From: Acanthococcus lagerstroemiae
Lineage: Eukaryota > Arthropoda > Insecta > Hemiptera > Eriococcidae
DNA length: 64,000 nt
Direction of reading: 5' to 3'
Assembly (NCBI GenBank): GCA_031841125.1
Contig: CM063108.1
Location: 47,080,122 to 47,144,121 of the forward strand
Shown here: positions 25,153 to 39,531 of the stretch, piece after piece
Numbering within the stretch: position 1 is the stretch's first letter
How the letters are laid out: the number at the start of each line of letters is the position of its first letter
Translations under genes and position numbers: made by a program
The notes under the pieces: generated by a model
What the model was told of the DNA's origin: nothing
What the model saw: only the letters and a program-made list of their open reading frames with translations
The model's database searches: none

Positions 25153-26145
25153 TCAACAAATACTATGAAAGAGAAAAAGAGTAAAGGTTTTTGAAATTCA
25201 ATAAACCAGAGACTCGATTTCCAATTGTATTGAATTTGCCATTTTTGAAATATGTTTGTGGGAGCCTCCTCCCATCGGTTCTTCTCTGTGTACACCCTAT
25301 CTTAAGTTTCTCCGAGATCTTTCCATTCATCTCATTTTTGAACGTACCTATAACCTTTTTGTTAGGTTGTGGTATTCCATAAATATTTTTCTATGGAAAA
25401 TCTGACGTCAGATTCATCAATCATATTTAATTAGGTCATTATAAAGTCGTAAGTTTTTATGTACGAGTAAATTAATAATGAATCAGTGTCCAGTATGAAG
25501 TGATTATATTTTATCTCCGTATTTTTCCTGCGTTTTTTGTCTATTACCAAATTTCCTAGTTGGTAGAATTAACATTTTTAATTGAAAAAATCGTGCTGCT
25601 TTCTCATTTCATCTAAAACGAAAATGTATATTTAATTTCCGTCTGTCTATGCTGTGAAGTCTTAATTTCAACAGATCAAGTGAAGTCAAGCTGTAGTGAA
25701 ACAGCTTTAAATTTCAGCTTCAGTAAATATCCACCTCTGTGATTCGCTGTGCTGTTTCTGTATTTGATGCTTTGCAGTTTATTAGTTTTGGGCTTTTACA
25801 ATATTGGCAGTGTCTATCCGAGGCAATGTTACAATATTCGTGATACCAGTAATGTCATTATCAGTACAGCTACTTTTCTTGAATATTTTTTTTTCTTTTT
25901 CCAAAATTTGAATATTTTCTCGTTAGCGTTAATGTATTTAATTCCATTAATGGTGTAGAATTACTTACAATTTTGATCTACTCTCCAATGAAAATTATCA
26001 CTTCTGCCCTAATTTCGATTCCACCGAAGGAAAATATCAGTGTTATTTGGTTAACATCCCAGTTTTAGCACATACCAGATACCTTGTAATTTGTTGTTGA
26101 TAAGTGCGTGAATTGGTATCTGTTAAAGATTCTGTAAAATTTCTA

Positions 26146-26623
26146 CAGTGGAACCTCCATAAGTCGAAATTGAAGGGAAAGCAATTTAATTTCGTCTTAC
26201 ACAGTTTTTTGAGTTAAATAGTTTCGAGTTAGAGATCAATGTATTTTTAAATTTTCGAGTTACAAAGTTTTGTTCTCTTCCTCATACAGTCCTGCGTTAA
26301 CATGAAGTAAAGATGTGTACCTGTTTATTTTTGACATCATTTTTTGAGTTATACAGTTTACTTTTACGACAACGGTCGACTTATAGAGTCTTTTCCACGT
26401 CATGTTTCGAGTTGTAGAGTCTAATGTATGACAACGGTCGACTTATAGAGTCTCCTCCCTCTCACGGCACAGAATTTTCATTTCGAGTTATGACTAGAAC
26501 ATTTTGACTTGATCAGTTTAATTTTACATTGAGTGTTATGAGAGTTTCACGGGAAGTCAGTTTAGTTTTACTTACAGAGCTATTCAAGTTATATAGTTTC
26601 GACTTATGGAGGTTCCAGCATTG
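26146..26623. mobile_element. pogo/Tigger-like MITE
   Basis: The left terminus CAGTGGAACCTCCATAAGTC is mirrored at the right by GACTTATGGAGGTTCC. TA dinucleotides flank both ends (26,144 and 26,624). CAGTGGAACCTC-type ends with TA target sites are typical of pogo-like elements. The right tip is slightly altered (CCAGCATTG). An internal duplication of GACAACGGTCGACTTATAGA occurs at 26,370 and 26,429. Confidence 0.75.
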
Positions 26624-26699
26624 TAGTAAGTTTTGTTAATATTGGTTCAGAGTGCATTGGCGCGAACTGACCTTACTTGCTCTATTTTCCTCAAATGCA

Positions 26700-27513
26700 G
26701 AGTATGTACAAGTCATGAAAACCATAAAGTCCTGAATTGAAGTCAGTGGTCATGAAAGTCATGAATTCAGTTGCAGCTTATATTTAATTTTATTTAATTT
26801 TCTTTTTTTAAAAGAACATAAGTTCTTTTCGACTTTGTCTGGGGGAAAAAAGAAATTGAAAATAATAGAGCCTAGGGAGCAGCACTGCGTGCTTAACTGC
26901 TGATTATTTATCTCCGAAAAATGATTCGTGATAAGTGACAACGTGTACTTAACATGGTGATGACATGAGCCGATCTGCTGTGTGTGTGTAATTTGTGAAT
27001 GAATTCTTGATGTACATGCTTTTCCTCGAGTTTAATATTTAGAGGGTAATTGCCAGTGACACCCCAACTTGAGAATTTTTTCTGACAATGAGAGAGAGGA
27101 GGGGGTAGTGAAATTCGTTTGAAAGTAGCTTTTTTCCGAAGTTTTAGATACATGAAATTTTTATTGAAGCGTTGTGCTCTGAAATCCATCCTTTTATAAA
27201 TGAGTGCCACTGACTTACGCATATGTATACGTGTGTATCTGTAAAAATTAGCTTCTAACTCTGTTTTACTGTTTCGGTTGGAACTCGGATTCAAGATCAA
27301 GAAACAAACGATATTACAATACAAGATGATGTATCTACTATTTTTTTCAATTTTTTCATGTTTCTCAACATTTTCTTTTATCGGTAAAAAATGAAAGAAT
27401 CGTGGGAAGGGGGCTCAGATTGTTCATAAGGGAGCTCCGCTCCCTTGGTCATCCTCATTCCCTGGCCACGAAAAAGTCATGCATTTCACTAATATGTATT
27501 TGGTAGACATCCT
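26700..27513. mobile_element. CAGGGTGTCTA-family element, decayed
   Basis: The right end ATTTGGTAGACATCCT follows ACGAAAAAGTCATGCATTTC; the left part has TCATGAAAGTCATGAATTC words. The left TIR is not recognisable. It contains the palindromic GGGAGCTCCGCTCCC at 27,430. Confidence 0.5.
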
Positions 27514-29239
27514 AAAATGGCACCAAGTATCCAAATGTTCAAACTCATTCTTTTGGCGTCCAACGTGTCGTATTCAGATTAATGGAAATGCCCAAAATTA
27601 TAGACGTTTAATTTTGAGTAAGCCGAGTGGCTCGAGATGCGACGAAAGATATATTATCCGCTAGATGTAAACAACGTGTAAAATGAGTGATCGAAACATC
27701 GAAAGTGACCCAGTAGTTGAAGTGACCCGACGGAAGGGCCGGGAAACTTGAGAAGAAAAACCACTCAATTTATTTGTATTGGCTATTACGTTAGTCGGTT
27801 ATCGCATAACGCGGTCCATGGTCTAAAGAAAAATGAAAGTTTCGTGCGGTTCTGAAGAATGACTAAGGTACTGCTATGTAATGCACTTAGGAACAGCGAA
27901 GTGGCTCTATCGGCTTGAGTCGCTCGCTCCACATCGGAGTTGGCTAACGAAACGATTTTTTTAGTTCATTTTCCGTTTAATTTCACGAGCTAATGACGTT
28001 TTTACTCGTCTTATGTTGCCTTCCTGAGTCAGTGGTTCGCAGTGGTATTATCATTTCAACCTGCATGTGGCCACGAAGGAAAACAAAGTGCCTTCTTCTG
28101 GAAATGATCTGCCGGACTACTTCTTATATCTCGTTTCCTTTTCTTTTTTCAGAACTTACTCGTGAGTACCACCGTGATTTAATTAACGTTGCCCCCCCCC
28201 TGTACCTGTAAAAGTGATCCCCTTACATGTCTGTCCTCGTTTATGTTAGAACGGCTGACTTGGATAAGAATTGTGAAGGGTTTTCCTGCTGATCCGTGAT
28301 GTGGTTTTTGTTGATCACATGTTTTAGTCGCAGTCGTTCGCTTTCGTGGTTTGACGTAAAACTGGTGACCAGGGAGCCTAGGTCCGTTACAAGGAAAATG
28401 GAGCCTGAAGTGGGGAACTAGGTCAGAAGAGGAATTCTTCCCTCTCAACCTCCTCGAATGAAGAAGAAGGAAAAAAAGAACAAATAACTCGAAGAAACCA
28501 TTTTGGTTGCTGTATATTTCGATTGTACTCGTAAAATTCTCTGAAGCCTCGGTATACGAATAATGTGTGTGCATACGTGTTGGCTGTCTGGTGCGATGGC
28601 ATATTTCGCGGTACGCCGTACGCGAGTTGCAATTTTTCCAGGTCACTTGGATAGGTGTCAGCAGTATATTGGCGACGGCTGTGCCGGAGGAAGGGGTAAT
28701 GGAACGAAAATGATAGAAAGTGAAAATTAAGTTTTACAGTCGTAAAAGAGGAAAAAAAGAGGAAGGTAGATACGAGTAAAAATGTCGAGTGCACTTTACC
28801 GTAAACCGATTTGGTTGCTGTACCAGACTGATACGAGACGACCAACCTGTACCGAGTGTATGAAAAGAGATGAACTTGTATAGTACTCGTACCTGTGCCG
28901 TATAGTGTTACCTGTATCCGAGCTAGGTTGGCCGACTTGGTCGCATTCTCGTCGTATAGTTGCGCTGGAGAGGCTGGAGAAATCCAGTGCGCTGATATCG
29001 CGAAGTCGAGTGCTGCCTGTGGGTTATCGTCCAGCTTAGTTACGAAAAATTAACACTACGGTTTTGATGGAGAAAATACATTAGGTTTCTCGATTCCAAA
29101 TATTTGAAGAAGATGTTACTGCCATGTCTTGGGCAAGTCGGTGAAGGTTAATTCGTGCCTCGAGTGGGTTGAAGTTTTTATGAAAATTAACATTGATCTT
29201 TGGAATTCGAAGTGGGAGCAAGCCACCTCCCCCAAAATG
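27514..29239. other. Unassigned stretch
   Basis: Mixed composition, mildly CpG-rich at 28.8-29.05 kb, with a C9 run at 28,192. Open frames of up to 155 codons on the minus strand lack domains. Nothing is assigned. Confidence 0.4.
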
Positions 29240-30010
29240 ATAATAATAATAATAATAATAAACGGTGTTTATTTGGTTACACATATTTACACTTTTGTAG
29301 TATTAATTGTGCCTTACGTAGGTATGCGACCCATCTTTGAAGTGGGTAAAGTGACCACTGCTTCTAAACTCCAGAATAGCTTGTACAGTAGACTCTCTTC
29401 TTAATCCCCTTTTCACATTTTTTATTCGCATTACGCTTCTCGGTCGGCTTTGCGTCACATTGGGGATTTGAGCTCTCCCATCTGGGTCTTCGACCTCTCT
29501 ACCCGCCCATTTCTGGGTACGCACCTCCCCTTCCTCCCTCAATTTTCTTATTCCAGGTACGTCTTCTCCACAAAGGCCCTAACTCCTTTTGGAATTCATC
29601 TCTCCAATGAGTGATTGGCCTCCCCCTTACCCTTTTATCTTAGTATGGGGTTCATCCTTACACTAGTCTTTCCCATCTGTCTCCTCCCTGTCTCGTAATG
29701 TGCCCTCCATGTCTCGACTTGTTTCTCTCAACAACCTTCCCAATGTCCTCCAGTTTTGTTTTTTTGATCTTTACCATGAGATTTCAATTTTATTCCTCTT
29801 TTTAACCCTTACCGTGCTTCTTTTCATAGACCTTTGAGTCTCTTTAATCCTTGTTGTATTTGCGTTTGTTAATGCCCACGTTTGAGCTCCGTATGCCCTT
29901 GTGGACTGTACGCAAATCTTTCAGACCTCCGCTTTGGTTGCTATTGAGAGGCGTCCCTTGAATACGTTTTTCAACTTCCGCTGTTTGTTCCAACCGGATT
30001 TTATTCGGTA
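29240..30010 (-). pseudogene. LINE 3' fragment with microsatellite tail
   Basis: The minus strand carries a heavily decayed C-terminus: LEDIGKVVERNKSRHGGHI, TRQGGDRWERLV, VRGRPITHWRDEFQKEL and WNKKIEGGRGGAYPEMG, in the order expected for an RTE-type protein (GH-x-R, RW, GRP-W-DE, final EAY). Many stops and shifts are present. The 3' end has CAAATAAACACCG followed by (TTA)n at 29,240-29,262, a typical LINE tail. The 5' part is missing. Confidence 0.72.
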
Positions 30011-33000
30011 AGTATTCAACTTCAACTACCCATTCTATTTTTTGGGTTTTTAAAATACATCAGATCTCAAACAGTTCGACTAGAGTTTTGTTTTATTTGT
30101 ACATACTAATACATAAGCCTGCAACCTCATAAGCATCTAGAAATTCCTCCGCGTTTTGAATTAGTTCTAGAGTAGGCCCCTTTGGAGCCCAATAGGTGAG
30201 ATGGAGAGGGGGAAAGAACTGTAGAAATGAATTCAGCGACCCAGAAAACCCTTATTCAGATATGAACAATGTGAAAATTAGAATAAAATTGAAGTTATTT
30301 ATAATCATCCCCTTCTCTATGGAGCTTGAAGGAAGCGAGGGAAGACTCCTAGGAATGGATTCCGCGACCTTGAAAATGATTTTTAGGCTCCTATGGTAGT
30401 CTGCCCTCTCAACTGACGTGCCAGTATTAAAAATCACTGTTAATTACCGTAAGAACTTGGACGCTCTTGAGGCACGGATTACCCTTTAGTGATTTTGCTC
30501 AAACTTGGCGGACTTTCTTTCTAATTTGTGGAACCGATCTAGTAAGCCTGTCAAAAATCCAAAGTTGAAAAATAAGGATCACCTAGTGAACATTGTACAG
30601 CAGTTGTTCGAGTTATTGGTAGGTAGGGAAGGGGTGATATGCGTCTACGATGTCTGTGTCGAAATTCAAAAATAATTAAGATTTTAGTTGATTTCCTGTA
30701 GTGTGAGTGTCGAGCATTTTGGTAGTATGTGCGCCGAATTCCGTGGGTGCGCAGAGGATCAGAGCACCTGCGTTCTTTTCTAAGAGGAACAGGTACGGAT
30801 CTTTCGTGTAAATTGAAGTAAGAAAGACAAAGTAGAAATAGGCAAAATCACAAATTCAGCGATCTAAGATCCGTGATCCAGGTCATTTAAAGAATTGGTG
30901 ATCTTGAATTCGGTTCGAAAAGTTAAATAAAATTTATTTCAGATCGTGAAACAAAGGTCAGGGTTATACAGATAACAAATGTAATCGTCTGTTGGTGATC
31001 TTGGATCATGATCGTTTAATTCTTTTTGATTTTTTGATCTAAAGATTACACATAATAGCTGTCCTTGGCTAAAAGACAGTTTTTGTTTTTGAAATGTGCA
31101 AAATCAAATCGAAATGACCGGATCCTGCTCATGTGTGTACAACTAACTCCATGTTTTCAATATTTTGTCAGAAATGGCCGTTTTCAGTTCTCACGAGTTA
31201 CTCGAATACCACGAGAGCTGTTCTGTATTTTTTCTGTATTTCTTCTTCAGATTATTTCTTTTAAGCTTGCTGGTTGAAGGTCATCATTCACAGCTTCTTA
31301 CACAATATTGCGAGATGAATGAAACTTCCTTTATTTTCGTTGTTTGCTTTTAGATATGTCTGAAAAGAGACCCTAATATAACTTCTGTCGGTTTTCCAAA
31401 AAACTTGGAATTTTGTGGATTGGCTTGAAAGTAGAGAAAACACGTCTTCGGGTTGAAGGATTGACTCGTGTGTTCATGAGTACGTTTTCGTGCTAATTTC
31501 AGACTTGACCTCGGCGTATCATTGAAAGCATTTTTGTTTGTAGCTGACTGATTTTCAAAAAGTTGGTCCTCTCTCTTCCACTCCCGGAAATTTCAAGGTC
31601 CAGAAACTCCTTTTTCGTTCTCGTAATGGTTTTCGTATTTTAGTTTGCGGTGGTTTAAATTGAATGTAGTACATGAACAATGAATAAACTGAAAAAGTTT
31701 AGTTTTCAGTAACAATTATGATACTGGTGGCACTTGCGGATGTCAAAATGAGATGATGAACCATTTAAAAAAAGGTGATCTAATCAGGCTTTTATTGGCG
31801 CACGGTCCTAGTGAGCCTACGTCTAAGGGCTCTAAGTAACTAGGGAGTCCTCATTGCTAAAAAAATTGACAATTTACTATTAAAAAAGAAGGAATGAATA
31901 CACGAGTATTTTCTCATGTATTCTAAAAATTCAAAATGTGAGATGATGAATCCTTATAAAAGGATGACCACTGTCTCCAGACCTCTAGAATTTTTATAGC
32001 TTGTAGAAATTCAGCAGAATCCCTCCTCCCCTGTACAAATAGGCTGACTGCAGACTTGTGAGAAAGGAGTTGGTGACTCAGTCTAGTATTTTTACGGTGT
32101 CATTTCTGAAAATCTTTCTCCATTGAGATTTTAGTATACATTAAGTACTACCGAAGAGTCGAGTTCCAGCGAAGAGGAGTCCGCTCCGAACGGTAAATTG
32201 GTCTATTTAAAAGACTACACTTACTTGGTGTTTATTCAACATAAAAACTCTTGAGGGTTTAGGGGAGCATAACCTGTTCACTACAAGGGAAATGTTGACC
32301 ACTACAATGGAATAATGAGTAATTTCAGCAGGATGTTGACTGAAAGCAGTAGGCTAGCAGATTCATGTGTGTAGGAATTGTCAAGGGAAAAGAATCTCTC
32401 GCTTCCGTATATCTAAAAGTCTTTTCTCCGGACTTATATAGATAAATTTCCTTCGTAATGACGAGCATTCCTTTGTAGTGGTCATCAGTGTACAGGTTGG
32501 CACCACGATGGAAAGAACATAGCCACTGCGAAAGAAAAAGTTTGTATGTAGATTGATAAGGTTGCCTGACAGCAGCCAATAAGAAAGAGAGAAGGTAACC
32601 CTGAAACATCTTCAGCAGTGTTGATAGCTACTAGAATTCGTATAGGTCGCCTTCCCTGGAGTGATTGAATTTCCTTCGCAGGTGTCCACTTCGGTGGAAC
32701 TACGAGATAGTGAAATACAACTTTTCTTGATAAATTTGTATTTCGGCCGCGATGCTGGAACATTATTCTGCTCATAAAAACAAGTACATGAAGTCACTTA
32801 GAATGACAGAAATCTTCATTGTATTGACTAATACAAAGAACAAAATGTTGTTTATAGATTGTTAAGGTGGCCTCAGATTGAGGCTCCGGTCAAATTCATG
32901 TTGTAGTTTTTTCTCTTTTATTGAATAAGAAGCTGGTTTGGACCATTTAGAGAGTGAAACAGAGGGTGGTTACATCCACTACGAAAGAAAATTTGGACTA

Positions 33001-36000
33001 TCTTTTTAGTTTTTTGCCTGGAAAATATTAACCAATGAGCGAGTACATGTGTACATGTAGTGTATACGAAAGAGATAGTTTTTAAACCAACAGAAAACTT
33101 TTTTCATTCTGGTGCTTCTTGTTTTGGAGATAGTTGCCAATATACGAGATATGTGCATGTTTGAAGAATCACTCTGAAGTGCACGGGTATATCTGGCAAA
33201 GCGAGAAGAAAATCGAAGTTTTTGTGGAAAAGGGGGGCGTGGTTGAAACGATATGAGAGTGGTGTGTAAAGAGAGAAGCGCAAAAAAAATGCAAACAGTC
33301 TCCAACTATGGTGATTTTTTTGGTCATTTTTCAAATTTAATGAGGTCAATTTTCCATACTCCCTTTCCTGAAATTTTGAGTGGTCACCCTGCGGAAACCT
33401 TAGTCGGCCTAATGGCCGTAACGAAATGACTTGGAAGTTGGAGAGGAGCAGACCGAATTTTTTAATATAAAAACTCAACATTTCCACGTTTGCTAAATTG
33501 CTTAATTCTTGTGCAATCATTGTAAGGTTTCTTCCAACCGAAAACCAAAATTCATTTTGTGATCGTTGAGCATGAAAAAATTAGAAGTTCGCGAAACTTT
33601 GACTTTAGTTAACTGCAGTTGGTTTCTTACCAATTAATGAAAATTGCAATATATAGACGACGAGCTTTCCTCCCGCCCCTCTTGAAGGCTGGGTTGGAAA
33701 CATACGGAAAGGAAACTTCGAACCATACTCAAACAGATATATTGTCACTGTTGCCAATCTTTTTGGTACATGAATCTTCGTGTTTCTTTGTCTCGCCCTG
33801 TAATAGTAAAACACCTTTAATCTGCAGTTGGTTTTTTCTCTTTTGCGGATCTAGTCAATTTCATCGGCTTGTATCGGATGACATCTGTTGTTGCTAATTT
33901 GAGGGCTGACTTATCACAATGGGCCTTAAATTAAATAGCCACTAGAAAGACTTCACCGTTTCGTGCGTATAACGGTATCGATAAGCCAGTGAAGTACATA
34001 ATTAAGTTGAGGATAAAGAAACGAGATTCAAGCGTTTACTTCGTACCACGGATGCTATCGGTATCCTTGAATTTCGGACTCGGGAAAAAAAGTTATCATA
34101 GAGACCGTGATCGCCTACGTCCGGCTACGAATACGGTACCTGAAGAAGAAGATACTTAAACCTAATTTCATTTTCCGTGTAGATGCATTTGAGCCCGCTT
34201 TCGAAGATCCCCAGTCCTCGTTTCCCTTCGCAAAAGCCTCCCGTTACCTTGGCTGAATTGAGTTGATTGGTTGTAGCATGAAAGGAGAACGGGGCGTCGT
34301 TCTGATGCTCAACTCGTTGTTCGATTCATTGGCCGTAGTTGTCCGGTAAAGAGATGATCACTGAAGCCACTCTCTGTTGGAAGTTACGTATTCCGCCGTC
34401 ATAGGGTGTGGCTTGCGCTGCAATTAATGACTCCAGCAATTACAGCGCGTTTATTCTCCTCGTTACAAACTTAAAATGGTGACCTTTGGTCGACTGCCCA
34501 CACGATATGTAACCGATATCTGCAACGGCTATCTGCAGGGCAGTGTTGATAAAAACAGACTGAATCGATCTTGCGGGGGATGATTAAGTTGAAAAAGTGA
34601 TAAGATATTTTATTTCTTAGTAGAAAGTGGAAACTGATAAGTAATTCGACCCAGATGCGTACCTCGTAGTGGTGTCGTGTGTTTCTCTTGTTTTTCTCGT
34701 GATGATTGTGGAGAGTGCTGCTGAGTCGTATCCGCCGACGTTGAGAACAGGAAACCTGCTGTGATGAGGTGATGGATTTAAGGATTACCGCGACTGTATG
34801 GGGTCAAATGTGGCTGCAAAGAATAGAATGCGCATTCTTTTTAGTGGAATGTGGAGAAGGAAAACAGGCATGGTGATGTTTTTGGTTCTTCGAGTTTCCT
34901 GAATATCAGTCAGATGGCTAACAGTGGTGAAGCTTGTGAGCTGAGGAGTTATATATAAGTCGAAATGTGACAAGAATTACTAGAAACACGAGTGAATCTG
35001 TGACGTGTTTAGCACTCTGTAACAATAAATTATTGTACGGTTTCCTAGATTCTGAAGAAAGCCACTATAGTTCTACCATAAATTACCGATATTGTATCAC
35101 ATTTTTGTGCAATTACCTTAACTTTTACCATCACTTAAATTTGTATTGTTGAAAGTTTACGTGAATTGCTCGCTAGTCACAGATTAACAAGAATTTCTAA
35201 TGCCGGAAATGCAACGTATGCTAAGTGCCAAAAACCATGTTTTACAGGAGAAGGAAAAATAAGTTAGCTATGCATACTACGCAGTCTTGAGAACAAATGA
35301 AGTTATACAAACAGCGAAATCTTTTGGTGGAAATATGAACCTCTTTGAGTAGTTTTACCGTACTTATATACCTTTGTATGCATGTGGGATGTGACTTTGC
35401 GTGTATTTTGTACCAAAAAAATTGATTTCGAGAAAATGGCATTTAGCATACTTGGCATTTCCGGCATTCTTCTGTTAATTTTTGTCAAACGTTTTTGTAG
35501 TACAAATCGAGAGAAGTACTTGGACACGCTTGGGAAATTTATATGGCGAACTTTGGTCGCGAAGTGGTCGGGTAGCCTCGTGTGTACTCTGACCATCAGC
35601 TGTCAATCAGGATCACGTATGCGTTCAGTGTTTTGTCGAAATGTGGTCGTAATTCAGATTACGAGCTGTTGCTGTGGTTCCACTATCTTCTCCCGTGACC
35701 GTCGCCGATTGGAGAGCGTGAAAATGGCCGGAATAAAATTACTATTTTTAGAAGCTGGCTCGGTTTTCGCCGAACGTGAAGTAGTAGTTGTATTCGAACG
35801 CGACTTTTCCTACTTGGTCATAATCTAATCTTTCGTAGAATCTTGGTCTTTAATTTCGATCTCTGAATGAAGGACTGAAGGCGATATGTGCTCGTAAATG
35901 GCAGTTTTGTTAGTTGAGCTCGATGTTCGAAACCTGACCTTAATAGCCAGAGGGGTACTCGAATTGTTGTCGGCTTTCTTCGTGAGCTGACGAATCTGCA

Positions 36001-36399
36001 GCTAACGAGTGATTTCATCTTGAAAATGAACTGTGTAGTGCCAGTAATGCTAGAATTCAAAACGGACTCGCCGAAGAAAGAAAATATTGTTTAAGGAATG
36101 AGTTTTCATGCTGATTTTGGCTGTGGCCCTGATATTTTGATGCCGGCAATTTTGCACTCGAATGCCGGGATATTTGCTGCTGAAAGCGATTTTCGGGATG
36201 GAAAAATATGTTCATCGAAATTTTGTAATTAGATTTGAAATCTGAAAGAAAATTTGTTTTCGAATACATGTTTTGTGCAATTCGATATGGTAGTCCAAAT
36301 TTTAGCATATCAGTCGTTGAAAGGTCACTTTCAGAGTGTAAATAGGGCTCAGTTGGAATTTTAAAGTCGAATAGCGCAAAAAATGAATTTCGAAATGTC
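30011..36399. other. Unassigned non-coding stretch
   Basis: 6.4 kb without an identifiable gene or transposon except the inverted pair at 32.3-32.5 kb. The segment at 33.9-34.8 kb is somewhat richer in CpG. A 148-codon frame at 35,382-35,828 has Cys/Val-rich composition and no family resemblance. Confidence 0.45.
32296..32484. repeat. 18-bp inverted repeat pair
   Basis: TGACCACTACAATGGAAT (32,296-32,313) has its reverse complement with one mismatch at 32,467-32,484. The pair could mark a small inverted-repeat element; no target duplication was recognised. Confidence 0.5.
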
Positions 36400-36754
36400 G
36401 TCAGTCATCTAAGTCATCTATTTTAAAAAGAGGTCATCGAAGTCATCTAAAGACATCGTTCTTCGCTGTGGGTCATCAGAAAAATGTTTATTCTATTTAA
36501 TAGTTGGAATGAAAAAAATGCCAAAATAACATAAGTTTATTATATAGACATCAGCGAATGAGTAAATAGTCTGCGAGTATGAATTAAATAGAAAGAAAGA
36601 ATAGGGGTGATGTTTTAAATGCAACATGTAGTAGGAAAGCAACAGGAAAGTAAGCGATCGAAGGGAGGAAAAGGTTTTTTGAGGCTACTAAAAAATTGGA
36701 TAAAGGTCATCGAAAGTCATCTTTTACTTATCAATAATTCTAGTTCACACCCTG
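36400..36754. mobile_element. CAGGGTGTCTA-family element, decayed
   Basis: GTCAGTCATCTAAGTCATCT at the left and AAAGTCATCTTTTACTTATC with TCACACCCTGG at the right give the same layout as the 1.4-kb and 2.2-kb copies, with GTCATC replacing GTCATTT words. The terminal TIR bases are partly lost. Confidence 0.5.
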
Positions 36755-36993
36755 GTATTTGTCCTCTGATTTCAAATGACGGATTGGGATGAGACACCGA
36801 CTAGAGCCAGATCAAATGTTTTGGGAGTATTCAAATTCTACGCTCGTAGAAACCTGTAATTGCGATAGTTTGCTCAGTTCTAAAATATTATAATCAGTCT
36901 CATCATTTTTGAACTAGCTGATTTCTTTTTTCATTTTTTTTTCCATCTGTAGGATGAGTCCCGAAGTGGAAAAAATTCTGTACTCCTTACAAA

Positions 36994-37165
36994 CAGTAGC
37001 GTAGCTAGAGGTTTCCTGAAGGAGGGGGGGGGGGGTACAATAACGTTTTCAAGGGAGAAAAAGTCGAAAATAGCGGTATTTTTAAAAAATCGCGGATGTT
37101 AGAGGACTATGTAGAAATATTGGGGGGGGGGTACGTGCCCTCCCGACGCCACGCCACTGGTTACG
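36994..37165 (+). mobile_element. hAT-like MITE (GGGGCGTAGTC family)
   Basis: The left end is CAGTAGCGTAGCTAGAGG and the right end in reverse complement is CAGTGGCGTGGCG. Two G runs (G12 at 37,024 and G10 at 37,122) flank a core that matches the nested element at 57,682-58,004. Near-duplicates CTTACAAA (36,986) and GTTACAAA (37,166) may be the target duplication; the exact right end is uncertain by about 6 bp. Confidence 0.65.
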
Positions 37166-39531
37166 GTTACAAATAACAAGCTAAAGCCGTTTTGTAGAAT
37201 CTTCTGTAGGTGAGCTTGTAATGAACATTTTCTTCTCGTGTAGTGAGTAAAAATACGATTTTCATGGTATATCACACGATTATTCTCTCAGTTTGTAAAA
37301 TTTTAATAATTTTTGATGGTCTTAGTATACTGTTAGATTTGGTCTAAACAAAATTTTCTTTGTCTCGTTTTAAATACGTACGTGGTTAGAATTTATTGAA
37401 TTCATCTAACTTGATGTGACGAATTAAATTCAGAAAAAAAGCACGCAAACACGTTTGTAGAAAAATCTTTCCAGTATTTTCCAAAAAGCCTAGCTAGATT
37501 TTCCAGTCGCTGTGTTGATTTTGAGAGGTGTAAAAACTACATCTGGATTCTTAATCCTGACAAATACATATTTGTGATAAATTAGAATCTCGTTTATGTC
37601 CTTATTTTCAGAATTTAAGCTGTATAAATTGATCGAGTTGTTTTTTCGGGAGTTATGGAATCTAAACTAACCTATTATGTTGAGTAAATGATACCACATC
37701 TGGAGACATTAGGACTCTGTTGATAACTGAAGACCTCATTCGCAAAGGGTCCTTAGTCCAAAATTACAGAAGCCGGTTTTTTGGCGCCATCTGGCGGAGA
37801 AGGTTATTACACATCTTCCAGATGTACAGATTATTTTATTTTATTTTTGCCCTTGGAACAGGATAAAACTCGAATTTATGTATGGTTCTAAGGAGAGCTG
37901 ATAGGAGTGAAATCGCACTGTTCATGTTTATAAGCTCGATACCGTAGATACACATGCATCTCGGTGGTGACCTTGGAGCCTCTCCGCAGCCGATCCCATA
38001 TGTCTGTTCCGGTGCCAACCTCTCTCCCTCTATAGGTTGGTTTTTGTTTTTATTTTTTCATTCTATGAAACTGTCAGATCTGTCTCTCACTATTATTGGG
38101 ACCTCGGGCACGTTTCGGGGGAGAGGGGGCACAAATAATGTAATAATAATAATTGTTATCCGGACGGAGAAGACGAAAATGTTCCACTGTCGAGATGGTT
38201 TTGGGACAACATAGAATTCTCACCGAGAGTTCGCGTGTCTTCCTATCACAAACTGCCCTTAATTCACAACTTTTCCCACTTCGCGGCCCTGCAAGCTCGA
38301 AGACTATGAAGTCGACATTTATAAAAACTTTGACAGTATTTCAACTCTATCCTTGACTTCCTATTAAAAAATCATCAAATAAATGTTACCAACCTTGCAT
38401 AAAGAATGGGAAGGTTTTCTTCGATTTCTCAAACTTAGCTATTTTGGACTAAGGTCACTTTGTGAATCAGTTTTTCAAGTTATTTTTCGTATTCGATTAA
38501 ATTGTAGACCGACTTTAATATGGGTTCCAAATTTCACTCTTAGAATAGGTGAAATTAACTTCCATAAGGAAATTGAATAACGTTACAAAGTAGAGATTTT
38601 TTGGGACACAAATCTGACGGTCCGTCGGATCTTTCATACGTTCCAAATTTGGGCACCGTTTATTTGAGTCTCATGATCAAAATCTAATTTATGAAAAATG
38701 GAATTGCGTATCTAACTGGGATTTTTCAGATGAGAGACTTCGCATAAAATTTTTTGCACGAATTTGAACAAAGAAGTGTTTTTGCCATCTTCGGAAAAGA
38801 TCTGGACCCCCTACCCATTACCAAGGCCGTCTATTATCTTGATTTTGTCGAAATGTCCACTTTTTAAATATATTAGCTGAAAATTTTCTTATTTTCTTGC
38901 TGAAAATCATTTAGTTATGTTTTTTCCTTTTTAAAAAAATTTACCTTGTATTTTTTTTTTCATTCATTTTTTTTTTTGGACAGAAATGTTGTTTTCCACC
39001 CTAGATTTGATCATAGCAAACGTTTATTGGGGAGCAAATTAATAGCGAGTCAATAGGAATAAGTAAATGTAAATTGATTCGATCATTCGATCCCAATCAC
39101 TTATTTAGCTGGGATGAAAATATCCAAAAATGTTTTATCAATTTTTTTGTCAAATCAATATAGCTTGACATGAAATAATATTTGCAATATTTCGTTGAAA
39201 AATGTGAAATATTTCTCGTAGGTCAAGGGAGTTGAATGGTTTTCATAATTGAGTATTTCCCCTTATCTTTATTCTTCTCGAAAAAGCACCACTACGATTA
39301 AACAAGTTTGATACAACCCTTAAATACCCTTTAGGTTAGTTTTCACCTCCTCGCATGAATCACGATAAGGTGCCCTTATCACTTCCAAGTATAGTGAATA
39401 CTTGAAATAAGAGTGAGGATTGTACCATATCGTATAGTGGTAGAGTGTGCGAACTATTCTGAGCTGTTTTTAGGAGTTATATTCTTATTCCGAAATTTGA
39501 TTTGTTTCGTGTTAACATGGGCAAGGACGTA
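37166..39531. other. Unassigned AT-rich stretch
   Basis: No coding, no shared repeat. It contains short poly-T runs near 38,950-38,985 and an AATAATAAT run near 38,145. Confidence 0.45.
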